From Candidatus Gastranaerophilales bacterium (GTDB lineage Bacteria; Cyanobacteriota; Vampirovibrionia; Gastranaerophilales; Gastranaerophilaceae): a stretch of DNA of 53,943 nucleotides. The stretch is taken from the NCBI GenBank assembly GCA_944323595.1, contig CALUTF010000010.1, forward strand, positions 1-53,943, in the 5' to 3' direction. This document shows, in pieces, positions 49,401 through 53,701 of the stretch. A program made the position numbers and the translations under genes. Positions within the stretch are counted from its first letter, which is position 1. Each line of letters begins with the position of its first letter. Below the pieces are notes generated by a model. The model saw nothing but the letters and a program-made list of their open reading frames with translations. It did no database searches and was not told the DNA's origin.

Positions 49401-49977
49401 GACTATTGTTGATAACGATTACAGAAGACTGCTGGATCATTCAACCTTGCAGCTTTATACCCAAAAAACAGGTTCTTTCGGACTTTATATGGGTGATTTA
49501 ATTACTCTGGAAACTCAGGCTCCTGTTGTAAATTATAATCCTTATGAAATCACCAACCTGTTTAGAAACGAAAACAGTTTCTACAGATTGACCTACAAGG
49601 ATGATAAATTACAACAATATACGACAACTCCGGGATTTAAGGATATTGATAAAGCTACTTATAAAGCAACCAAACGTATTTCAATGAGATTCCCGACTGA
49701 AGGGCAAAATATTAAATCAACTGTTCCTGTATATGATATTTCAAAAACAGGTGCATTAATAGGTAATGACTTGAATCTTAAAGTCGGCGATAAAGTTGAT
49801 GTTTCTATACTGTATGAAGATATTGAAATTGATGTACAGGTTGAAGTTATGCGGCTTCAAGAAGATATGGCCGGTGTCCGCTTTGTTAATATGAGTAAAG
49901 CCACAGCGAATAAGATTTTATATCTCAATCTTCGCAGAGCTAATTCAATGAAGTCGAATTTGACTAATAAGTGGTAA
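34465..49977 (+). CDS. Giant TpsA-type filamentous adhesin (LktA/FHA-like) with C-terminal PilZ domain
   Basis: This is a 5170-residue protein. Residues 1-36 are an extended Sec signal (RRLFVLILCVSFVFQQ...LLAS). Residues ~40-260 form a TPS domain: ALVNNQVNINGLLN and GHAIFVSPSGIVIGASGVLN. Then come ~3000 residues of degenerate beta-helix repeats rich in N, G, A, S, T and V (modules like GGSILVNVV...A.I...), similar in style to fusobacterial leukotoxin LktA. Residues ~3370-3590 are a coiled-coil-like insert (IDAEIIELQEKLSDIEND). A second repeat region (~4000-4500) includes two near-identical 70-residue units. The C-terminus (~5068-5160) is a PilZ domain with RISMR (5071-5075) and DISKTG (5091-5096). 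It should be exported by Sec and then TpsB. AGGATAGG precedes the ATG. A PilZ domain on an exported adhesin is anomalous. Confidence 0.93.
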   Translation: MKSKRPIVEVLRRLFVLILCVSFVFQQSLILPLLASEITPDTSHGMGAEINFNPINNGLNTNFDITGHPHGSTDFAHFDKFNLTQGDIANLINSFGIEKFVALVNNQVNINGLLNTLNASGAFNNGHAIFVSPSGIVIGASGVLNVGALSLITPSQNTYNAFLSSPVEDLSNLKTDSQGDITINGKIIARNGVEVYGKNISIGNDSTTTNTAGIIAGVKNNNVILTGDEQAQNLFNSLVSNNIQNPTGLDLQNGKVVIRAQASRESDSLLSKVEKQDPLKASVNIKNATVAGGSLDIQAVATDKVDVQFENVDSATSDAAQNLGDYFNMNTPYDDFVGARAEAEINIENSNLAANGDIILGTNAAASTEVSSTVIPTGKALVYALGNATKSNINVKNTSINTTGDLTALALSQNESSLELQNQTKIQNKGEKANAYELMVINHTSTADTGVNFDSNSTIKADNLNVAAVNATSNDIEIENKVKYQEASAGHEAGSTAGVSLLLKNDRVNTSAVVNAKTEVTGDANVTAQSLHVSSTEVSAEGSEYKPGDTSATDKDNQEHTDEEKGILSKVQGILSAFSSDKANADDPTNTTSDPNPTLEATGVVNINKSVINTTASIGSSDFKAGGDVAVEANTVDYTINQAKSESTDGAKFAPGAAVLVNSQNNTTTANISGNVTANSVKLNATTELPASLVDLYLNILGSDIVSFNIGANSDGTLDWNFDMFGSDGGDNYSGLDLSNVDFEISGEDGGIVDYEAEANLFNNQASASGDGANAGVSGAVVYNTITNNTTAAIADNSVVKANNGNVIANAVNSVVNFNSAGQITQIFKGAASGDKVGLGGSVLINDFTNNAVATIGKGATVTAQNGEVGLYSANEASYLNVIATGASSGTFALAGSVLVNNISGNTTSSIGENAKVNAKKVNVKAGEAKFRPVADTENLNNNTIAFGDERTATDKTSVLNIGGALSKQSGSSSGGSGQTSSSGAAVGATVMVNSVDKNVQAQIGNRANITASESADINADAKYQGLNVGLAGAFAGGVSVDKSTQDAANSGSGSSENQIFGNFGGWMDKLQPLVDKIKGGTSSSDNAVADASGSSVTDSLQDENVQSSLNDTNKTPDGTTDNNSTTSQGQALAGTTGNLTQTANGQTAADNFSAAAAGVVTVNSNDTNVEASVGNATITVGNSLNVEATQETKGLDIATGVAKSGNVGAGAAVNVNSKGGSTTASMNGTNVTFNNSNGALNLKADENNENIAVAVGVGAASGQGGNVKAAVGGSFNVNTIDNSVTASMENVTLTGKNTDVNVTANNYSKSYKGAGGVAYAGGKGGSTNVGAGIAGNIDIYDKSTTSEITGGNLQGVKNVNVKANDKGGVTDDIIAFSIAGSVITGGSSSFSFVGAIGVNVIGNAVSAAINNAVINSSGAVDTLAYSNINAANVAGSASISTANGAGVGIGTVVNVINNEIIAGIQNSEIQNSTSVSVTADSDELLRFLAVNFGLTTGQTTQVLANAIVNVLNSNIQSYITSGSIKSAGNVAAASDYNSTVEGVTAVAGLALGNGNAVGGNIITNVYTNETTSNVNSNIEAGGNVSAAAQSYENIDIIPAAVSVSTGTLAAAANIGANVIVNKTMASVGGTVTNSTGVDVIATDTTDLKSRGGTVAASGTAGVGGSIIVDVLNKDVSASVADGANITSSGKVKVNASASNYSGGRDIVSINIDDILTNVVNGSTSLEAYDALKNWQMTFDLAGGGTAGVSGSIITKVVNNNVLASIGDANIKAGSVDVQATDNVVINAIVGTITAAGTAAVGGSAFVNVVTGTTQALIANGANITTTSGGVNVKAENNETVRTLMVVGGGAGTVAVNGSANVNTVVNNTLATIEDGVTINSAGGVTVEAKEQTDVESVNVAVNGSGVASVGAIAYVNAFSNNTQATVGKKGGDKTSITAGDDINVNADSKASFGSTMMMVSGAGAAGIAGAGIVNVIDSTVRAYVVNSTLSNASKNINVTAKSDFNKWKYDDNFYAVLMGDDSDFSNGINIDNYIPIVNILAVTGSGTDSVGAVAVANTITNDVSAVVEQVEIENTNMLNVSAETVAVTYDALANLAGSGVTSVTGNALVNTILGTTEASILNTTVKNGSVEVTAKDGGYLGGIMLGASASGATAVNGTVNNNYMQNTISAKIKDSKIQNAQTVAVKAENDKEVATLAAGVSASGGVAGSALVIANENTTTNTASVENSIIKSSGETKVEASNEFKTFDVLAAGAGSATAVNGSAIANSAKNTSVAQIKDSEINSGALTVNSTSNNEFSGNNLSATIGGLAVGLGVIVNVIESEVRAYVDNSVKDITTGILTVNAQDEINLDMNVGIVAVGVGGGGAGAANVNIINNAVRAEIASTTGVIEASSVDVDAVSDMDINILTASAAGGLYGVAGAVSVTSIGGKFDDANTNEYLTTSDNGNITDVALNRADVTVSDASKGGVQANVNANIQSTGDVTVDASNTLNLDKHNATAAIGPAGAFSANVLVTNMKYNTSASLGGNVSGNNNNISVTANNEVIADTNAYAASLGSVTVGGNVAYFTNTSTTKSEINNGTISGQNVAVNAISKDTTNVSSVGANVSGVSIDATVALAESKNTVEAAIRGAVDIDATGNLDVKADNTSALSSELASLRASAISGQVVVNKAESSAITNAIVDATGTINSNNMNVIASTGGVSAKTTVNMGGLSLASATVTSQGAIVNAQFNSGINNSGLTIENTDNTKVAAGVKTNTDESGEIRAEVLAKKAQAGLAGIGVTRLNAEVNAQTNATVNAGSLKSNNLNVFSKLNRTASAGSSSASLSAIELNSLALQSSVSGSNTITIAGNNEIKNAINVVLNDNSDVNTEMLNASITLASDSSNSSKALINTNTTINIGGNLAMNSMNVTSDVERNSFNTAESKGGGLVRVGTYELTTASNGNSVINITADAVNEDFNNSMNVTSNAVNKTETVLSDKAVTLVAISKSDTSNTLNTTNKINIDGAKIKSSGNVNFDVNSENRVAMKRNLQASGAVLVYGGNVKNNITSTADIVSQNGTDIEAYDMSMKTNAKLGTIDDKDIRYEVRIAGFSVSDSTNITNDVTQTSNITLKDSTFRAQNNMNVDVTSDSTLRQYIGSAAGGFVAKNVATSRLTVTNNNNLNIGTGASLLARDLDIALDSNNTLVSDVNIDADQFGGRDPGAFSYLTLNVNNNVDNSGKLLGNDIVQINFMQNSENNLTQNAQLNVDAAVATGDAGGSLKFNTNNDLTVNKNALISSDKDVTIRYGNGDSDLSSNVAYTKTSYLLFGIPITVSGQSKNITETIDNSLKLDGEISAGAGSKYNMIIDKDGNIVEDEGFENKYEVVEGGVITAEEQEEDNQKAIESIDAEIIELQEKLSDIENDDKYSNEKIAEYDALIGELKQMLEDLNTGDYETISMDTVQGIVKDNVKAAADGIIEDFDTFWTNFMNQETSATGEVSSFETYIASDSLNLTEEQQTTLLTAYNAIQSQITEDENLGFIYTDANGAQKVIGDATSAEDAKDNINASIANYESQIDSLKTLIENNTDSKKTITESIANLESQKEYLSGLTFEDITADKSYIKFDDINAPKSKIEIIGLETDTTLNRAADETALNKITGSGHFKIFEPAFDVNNYSDKYDLIFGNINFDNLDEVGLIIEKQNYSYLANTGTPIHDNVLVVSGDGQAYEPGINIKNYFDHNNPLDQFKNSTPSDITFNGMINFSGAKLNVWNESGDINFNGAINTAVKDVVAVQGNVAYNAKGTDLNINTGDRFIAGKDITVNADNIKVDGYVQAGYGDRNITITDEMLKDENLIVDPNTGEKNMVNTAYLNKDNNIKVLYDKANNKLLVFHTQQEGGNVNFTGNVSGKGEVHYTDGYANVNIKNDTNNELVINTLGNDRMNGGKGSFTGTVVNQGHNLASTEVTSKGKVNILGVITNGKNKKDGYGTGSLNITSENGITVNEHRNKDGNVVATIDSVGKTTLENSANRGVVVDGKLINDGELTLKNNGADGVSITTKGDIQNSNGALTVENTKGDVTVAGKVQNTNGNTSVTNNGNKITVSGTVSTTTGNTTLTNNGAGGTEISGTITNEKGNITLTNNSGDLTLTNTGNVKNNEKNTGSAGNITVTNAETSGKLTLAGLLKNFGKGDTKISSKGANGAEISGTVSNNAGDTEITNEKSELKISGTVENKQGNITVTNAETSGKLTLAGLLKNFGKGDTKITSKGANGAEISGTVSNNTGNTEITNEKSELKISGTVENKQGNMTVTNNGVDGLNVASTGKIDNQNGSMTVTNKNGALTVDNGAQVLNNNGTMTVTNNGNGGAEIAGIVNNKKGNTKVNNTAGKLTVTESGLIKNNNGLLEVTNSGDGILVQGDILNVLGQTNITNTNGGIIVDAIGTVINNNGNLNIKNTASGGIIIAGITRTDNQNINITNSDSNIIIGDASTNNNINAVRGNVNITQTNGDILNSGVDKTLIAAGQDLNIKLTDGSIGQRADSDKPAYSIDAETRDNTKSINVNIKGKVDIEASAKDGVADSGLVNLTAKNSDLNVDKIKTDGDIVLTAADWKQPDEEHPDPNNEPYYRGYSIKNASTDNTQANLEGKNISVISSNEIGEDGKALTYKQRTDLDANAKVGFEAENDIYLDGSAYGDKTNIAHLISKRGSIDFALGSDAEISEITSNNHLHILSKSKNLTIYNLGKISGGSDDFNDLLYPHDKIKLGGEDNEVVPQTVAIEVLDAFGGDDANSTLRIYNAYVRGANNGKGEFETVNGNTFQKADVTLMADNIYAHSYDAMESDIHTKNHSDGFDPKADTVYVDPLTGETSYASGFNTFGDGAKLSFDITGVSKDAVADANNGDSSTRSYIEQELMTTIEIFQNKFTIQTGTDNRAKDVTLSLNSNNTLQQDTNRGLNINKLYANDAYIDTQDLELSVRDAIINNYAEFRNGNRFGSAGVHRPQSEEYRWLTIVDNDYRRLLDHSTLQLYTQKTGSFGLYMGDLITLETQAPVVNYNPYEITNLFRNENSFYRLTYKDDKLQQYTTTPGFKDIDKATYKATKRISMRFPTEGQNIKSTVPVYDISKTGALIGNDLNLKVGDKVDVSILYEDIEIDVQVEVMRLQEDMAGVRFVNMSKATANKILYLNLRRANSMKSNLTNKW
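46879..47298 (+). repeat. Tandem 2 x 210-bp repeat inside the giant adhesin gene
   Basis: Two adjacent 210-bp (70-codon) units, 46879-47088 and 47089-47298, are nearly identical, differing at scattered bases (for example ATCTCATCC versus ATAACTTCC). They encode units around AETSGKLTLAGLLKNFGKGD and ISGTVSNN. The next unit diverges. High nucleotide identity shows a recent duplication, and copy number may vary by recombination. Confidence 0.9.
49666..49944 (+). other. PilZ domain region of the adhesin gene
   Basis: Codons ~5068-5160 of the adhesin. RISMR (RxxxR) is followed 15 residues later by DISKTG (DxSxxG), the two c-di-GMP contact motifs of PilZ domains. The rest of the fold fits too: LKVGDKVDVSILYED, a variable strand, then MAGVRFVNMSKATANKILYL at the end. 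The stop follows about 10 residues after the domain. Confidence 0.85.
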
Positions 49978-49985
49978 AATCAGAT

Positions 49986-50013
49986 AAAAGAACGGTTGCA
50001 AAACCGTTCTTTT
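49986..50013 (+). terminator. Rho-independent terminator after the adhesin gene
   Basis: AAAAGAACGGTT (49986-49997) pairs perfectly with AACCGTTCTTTT (50002-50013) around a 4-nt loop; the stem runs into T residues. It lies 9 nt after the adhesin stop codon. Confidence 0.9.
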
Positions 50014-50075
50014 TCTATTGCAGAGATTAACTAAATAATGTATAATAATTTTAGTATTATATAAGAGGGTGAATG

Positions 50076-50267
50076 ATGGGTAAATTAATTTTATTAATAG
50101 TTGTATTAGCTGGTTTATATTTTATAGGAACGAATTATAAATCTATTGATCTGGAAGAAACAAAAAATGCAGTAATTCAGACTATTGAAACAAAAGGTGC
50201 CGTAGGCGCTGTTCGTGAAGGACGGGCAAGACGCCAAAAAGAAATTTTGGATGCTACAAGTTTCTAA
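50076..50267 (+). CDS. Small single-pass membrane protein, unknown
   Basis: A 63-residue protein if started at 50076, which has GAGGG 7 nt upstream; the preceding ATG at 50073 is an alternative. One N-terminal transmembrane helix (LILLIVVLAGLYFIG) is followed by a charged tail ending GRARRQKEILDATSF. No family recognised. The ribosome binding site, hydrophobic helix and position after a terminator support a real gene. It is 99 bp upstream of the holin-like gene. Confidence 0.6.
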   Translation: MGKLILLIVVLAGLYFIGTNYKSIDLEETKNAVIQTIETKGAVGAVREGRARRQKEILDATSF

Positions 50268-50366
50268 TATACTTAAAAAATAATTAGCACTTTCAGGGCA
50301 TAATTTATATATAATTTCGCTTTATATTTATTATCTGTAAAAGATGTATTTTAAAGGGAGATTATT

Positions 50367-50699
50367 GTGTTAAATTTATTATTGAGATGGGTAATATATG
50401 CTCTTGCCATAGTCTTCGTTTCGTGGGTCGTTCCCGGAATTGAAGTTGAGAGCTTTTTGAGTGCATTACTGGTTTGCGTTATTCTGGCACTCATAAATAC
50501 ATTCATAAAACCTCTTATTCAAATAATTACTTTACCTGTAAATGTGTTGACTCTCGGTTTGTTTTCCTTTGTAATTAACGCATTGTTATTAATGCTTGCA
50601 GGTGCGGTCGCTCCTGGTTTTGAAGTCGAGGGGTTTGTCAGCGCGCTAATCGGTTCTATATTATTATCCTTGTTTGCTCTCGGTATCAGCCGGATTTAA
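50367..50699 (+). CDS. Phage holin 4-2 type (PF04020-like) membrane protein
   Basis: This 110-residue protein has a GTG start with GGGAG upstream. It has four hydrophobic helices and the family features WVVPGIEVESFLSALLVCVI, ALINTFIKPLIQIITLPVNVLTLG (quoted in part: NTFIKPLIQIITLP) and APGFEVEGFVSALIGS. Members are widespread chromosomal proteins despite the holin name, and there is no phage context here. Function is not established. Its 3' end overlaps the convergent DMT transporter gene by 36 bp. Confidence 0.85.
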   Translation: MLNLLLRWVIYALAIVFVSWVVPGIEVESFLSALLVCVILALINTFIKPLIQIITLPVNVLTLGLFSFVINALLLMLAGAVAPGFEVEGFVSALIGSILLSLFALGISRI

Positions 50700-51608
50700 A
50701 GCGGCTTTTTTGTTCGCCGGAAAATTTAATTGAGAGAGTATGGTTGCGGTAATCATAAAGCCGCAACCTGCCAGTTCTCGAATTGACAGAACTTCATGGA
50801 GAATTAAAAATCCTCCTACTACGGCAAAAACTGATTCCAGACTCAGGATTAGAGATGCAACAACAGGTGATGTATTTCTCTGTCCTGCAATTTGCAGAGT
50901 GTAAGCTACCCCGCAGGCAAAAAAGCCTGAGTAGATAATAGCATCTTTTGCAAGCCATACATTATGCAATGTAGGTTGCTCAAACAGAAGCATAGGTACA
51001 ATGGAAAGTGTACCTGCTACAAAAAACTGAGCGCAGGATAACTTTATCGGATTAACTTTCGGAGAATAATGATTTATAACCATAATATGCAGTGCAAACA
51101 TAAGAGCACTTATTATAAGAATCAAATCTGCAGGCGCAACGGTAAAGTCTGTTTTGCAACATAAAAGATACAGCCCAAATGCTGCTAGTATTACACTTAT
51201 CCATACATTAACAGTAATCTTGTGTTTGTAAAAGAAAGATAATATAGGTACAATTACAATATACAAAGCGGTGATAAAACCGGCTTTGCCAGCTGATGTG
51301 TAGATTATACCTATTTGCTGTAAAGTCATTCCAAGAAATAACACTATGCCGCATGCAAGTCCGCCTTGTATCAAACGTATTCTTCTTATTTTTGTTTTTT
51401 GCGGCGAATATGATGCTTTCTTTTTCTTCTTCATCAACTTAAAAAGTATTATAACAGGAATCAGGCTTATGCTGCCAAGGATTGCACGGACAGCATTAAA
51501 TGTATAAGGTCCGAGAAATTCCATGCCGACTCTCTGGGCGGTAAATGTCAAGCCCCATATTACGGCTACTGTCAATAAAGCTATATTTGCGTAAATCTGT
51601 TTATTCAA
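50664..51608 (-). CDS. DMT (EamA) family transporter
   Basis: This 314-residue protein has ten hydrophobic helices in two EamA halves: ANIALLTVAVIWGLTFTAQR at the start, GIIYTSAGKAGFITALYIVI in mid-protein and SLILSLESVFAVVGGFLIL in the second half, all typical of the RhaT/EamA group. A basic cytoplasmic loop (LMKKKKKASYSPQKTKIRR) lies after the second helix. The start is TTG with AGGAGAG upstream. It is divergent from the CzcC-like gene across an inverted repeat. Substrate unknown. It is a different subtype from the transporter at 26324-27187. Confidence 0.87.
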   Translation of the reverse strand: MNKQIYANIALLTVAVIWGLTFTAQRVGMEFLGPYTFNAVRAILGSISLIPVIILFKLMKKKKKASYSPQKTKIRRIRLIQGGLACGIVLFLGMTLQQIGIIYTSAGKAGFITALYIVIVPILSFFYKHKITVNVWISVILAAFGLYLLCCKTDFTVAPADLILIISALMFALHIMVINHYSPKVNPIKLSCAQFFVAGTLSIVPMLLFEQPTLHNVWLAKDAIIYSGFFACGVAYTLQIAGQRNTSPVVASLILSLESVFAVVGGFLILHEVLSIRELAGCGFMITATILSQLNFPANKKAALNPADTESKQG

Positions 51609-51650
51609 TTTTTCTCTCCTATTTTTAATTATAGGCTAAACTTTTTTGTA

Positions 51651-51675
51651 AGTAAACTTTTTATATAAGTTTACT
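51651..51675. promoter_or_regulatory. Inverted repeat, possible operator between divergent genes
   Basis: AGTAAACTT (51651-51659) and AAGTTTACT (51667-51675) are perfect 9-bp inverted arms separated by 7 bp. The site lies in the 109-bp space between the divergent DMT transporter and the TolC-family gene. The cognate regulator is not in the window. Confidence 0.55.
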
Positions 51676-51717
51676 ATACTTTTGTCTTATGGTATGATTT
51701 TCCATGGACGGAATTTT

Positions 51718-53019
51718 ATGAAAAAGCTTCTGATTCTTATATTTTTATATTTTATCCCTGTGATTAGTTTTGCTGTAGAAGAGGTGCAAAAAATCAATCT
51801 TCAGCAGGCTATAGATATTACTGTTGAAAACAATATGGATTTAAAAGTATCTAATATTGATCGTGATATCGCAAAGAATGAAGTAAAAATTGCAAATCGT
51901 CTGCAAAACCCTGATTTTAATGCGTTCTATTTTCTGGGAGCCGCTGGCAGAAGTGAGCCTAACCAGCTTGGATTTACAGAGTTGGTTGAAATCGGGAAAC
52001 GCGGTGCAAGAAAAAATCTTGCTAAAGCTAATCTTGAATTAATCTCAAAAAATGTGGATTATAGAAAATTCAATATAGAAATGGATGTTAGAGAAGCTTA
52101 TATTAATCTTGTTGCCGCAAAATCCGTTCTTGATACGATGGAACAGCAGCAGGAATTGCAGGAAGAACTTTTGGAAATAGCACAGCGTCATGTCAAATCA
52201 GGTGCAGTTCCTGAAATTGATGCAATTCAGGCAACTATTGCACTGAATCAGATGATTACACAGGTAAATACTGCAAAGGCTAATGTAAAAAGTGCCCTGT
52301 TTGAGTTTAATAAAATTATTAACTCAAAAGCAAAAGTTTTCTATGATTCTATAGATAATATATTATCTGAAGCTAATAATTTTCAGGAATTGATGACACC
52401 ACCGCCGACAACTCAATTCCCTGATTTTAATACAATATCAGAACGTGCACTTGAGCATAGATTTGATATAAAAATTGCGAAGCAGGAGATAGAAGTTGCC
52501 AAAAAGAATTTAACTGTCGTTATGAGAAAAAGGGTTCCGGATTTAGAATTAATAGGCGGATATGCTTATCAGACCATGACGCAAACGGATGACAGACGCT
52601 ATAACAGTGGTGCTTATGTCGGCGGCAATATTGTTAACTTGCCTGTGTTTTATAACTATGCTCCGGAAATTAAGAATGCTAAATTACAGCTTGAGCAGGC
52701 TGAATTAAATTACGAATCTGTTAAAAATAAAGCTATAAAAGATTTGAATGCTGCTTATTATAAGTTAATGATTTCTGCATCAAATCTGAATGATTATGAA
52801 ACAAAAATTCTGACAAGTTCGGAAGAATTGATTGATGTTTCTGTGAAAGATTACGAAACGGGAAAATCTGATTTGACTTCTTTAATAGTTATGAAACAGT
52901 CATATAAATCTATCATCGTAGGTTATACAATGGCGTTAGCGGATTATTATAATACCTGGACAAACTTTTTGCGTGAAGTGAATTCCGACGAATTTGACCT
53001 ATTTGTTACTGAATTATAG
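51718..53019 (+). CDS. TolC-family outer-membrane protein (CzcC-like)
   Basis: I start at 51718 (433 aa), where a signal peptide begins (KKLLILIFLYFIPVISFA, cleavage after SFA); a longer frame from 51682 adds 12 unlikely residues. The mature protein begins VEEVQKINLQQAIDITVENN, the OEP entry motif, and has FTELVEIGKRGARKNLAKA, close to the CzcC-type metal-efflux channels. Two OEP repeats and long helices follow. No RND pump or adaptor gene is beside it within the window, though the window ends soon after. It may be regulated through the inverted repeat at 51651-51675. Confidence 0.87.
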   Translation: MKKLLILIFLYFIPVISFAVEEVQKINLQQAIDITVENNMDLKVSNIDRDIAKNEVKIANRLQNPDFNAFYFLGAAGRSEPNQLGFTELVEIGKRGARKNLAKANLELISKNVDYRKFNIEMDVREAYINLVAAKSVLDTMEQQQELQEELLEIAQRHVKSGAVPEIDAIQATIALNQMITQVNTAKANVKSALFEFNKIINSKAKVFYDSIDNILSEANNFQELMTPPPTTQFPDFNTISERALEHRFDIKIAKQEIEVAKKNLTVVMRKRVPDLELIGGYAYQTMTQTDDRRYNSGAYVGGNIVNLPVFYNYAPEIKNAKLQLEQAELNYESVKNKAIKDLNAAYYKLMISASNLNDYETKILTSSEELIDVSVKDYETGKSDLTSLIVMKQSYKSIIVGYTMALADYYNTWTNFLREVNSDEFDLFVTEL

Positions 53020-53075
53020 TTAATTTATTTTTGATATTGTGTTTGTTTTGTAGTTGTTTGTGGTAATGTGTTTTT

Positions 53076-53270
53076 ATGAAAAAATCTACTATAAAACTGA
53101 TTATTTTTACTATTTTAGGTCTTATTGCATCAATAATTCTTTATCAGATAAATAAAAACCCAAATCCAATGATGCTTCCACGAACTGTATCCAGAATTGC
53201 TGTGGGGATGTATATTTGTCCTTTTTTCGGTATTATTTACTGGTTATTCTGTCGACACATTGATGAATAA
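53076..53270 (+). CDS. Small two-helix membrane protein, unknown
   Basis: This 64-residue protein has two hydrophobic helices (IKLIIFTILGLIASIILY and IAVGMYICPFFGIIYWLF) joined by a polar NKNPNP linker. No strong ribosome binding site is seen before the ATG. The hydrophobic periodicity supports a real but minor gene. No family recognised. Confidence 0.45.
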   Translation: MKKSTIKLIIFTILGLIASIILYQINKNPNPMMLPRTVSRIAVGMYICPFFGIIYWLFCRHIDE

Positions 53271-53321
53271 ATTACAATTTAAAACGCAGATTAGGACTTA
53301 CTATCCCGTGCTCTTTCTTAA

Positions 53322-53549
53322 TTACTGTTTTGATTGTTTTACAAAATTGATGCCAAGTTCTGTAAGTTTATCAAGAATAGAAGTTGTCTGTTTTGTCGTC
53401 GGTGATGAAATATCAATTCTATCTGCGTGAAAATCAGCTTGTACCTGATTAGCTTTTACAAGTTTGCTGACATGATTGTATGTATATTGAACTTTTTGTT
53501 CTGCAGGAATTGTAATTTTTGTTGTTACATTAGGTGCAACTTTTATCAT
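53322..53549 (-). CDS. Small hypothetical protein
   Basis: I choose the ATG at 53549 (75 aa) because AAGGAG lies 7 nt upstream; a longer frame from 53588 adds 13 residues with no ribosome binding site, and another ATG lies at 53555. The protein begins MIKVAPNVTTKITIPAEQKV and ends in LDKLTELGINFVKQSKQ, a soluble mixed fold with no Cys. No family recognised. It lies 43 nt downstream of the tRNA-Ala 3' end, on the same strand. Confidence 0.6.
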   Translation of the reverse strand: MIKVAPNVTTKITIPAEQKVQYTYNHVSKLVKANQVQADFHADRIDISSPTTKQTTSILDKLTELGINFVKQSKQ

Positions 53550-53592
53550 ACTCATACTCCTTATATTTTTATTTTCATAATGATACAAAAAA

Positions 53593-53665
53593 TGGAGCGT
53601 AGGGGATTCGAACCCCTGACCCCGACACTGCCAGTGTCGTGCGCTACCAACTGCGCTAACGCCCC
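53593..53665 (-). tRNA. tRNA-Ala (GGC anticodon)
   Basis: A 73-nt cloverleaf on the minus strand: acceptor GGGGCGT/ACGCTCC with a G-T pair at position 3-70, the alanine identity element; D stem GCGC/GCGC; anticodon stem CGACA/TGTCG with loop CTGGCAG giving GGC; T loop TTCGAAT; discriminator A. No CCA is encoded. Its 5' flank carries a tandem repeat made with its own first 11 nt (53702-53943). Confidence 0.94.
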
Positions 53666-53701
53666 TTCTGTCGGTTGATTAAGCTATTCAATTATCATGG
53701 T

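Noticed and set aside
50367-50699. Prophage signal from the holin-like protein
   Set aside because: PF04020-type proteins are common chromosomal genes, and there is no lysin, integrase or structural gene nearby.
53427-53678. Plus-strand frame ending in a RRGFEPLTPTLP-type sequence
   Set aside because: This peptide is the well-known translation of an antisense tRNA gene; the region is tRNA-Ala on the minus strand.
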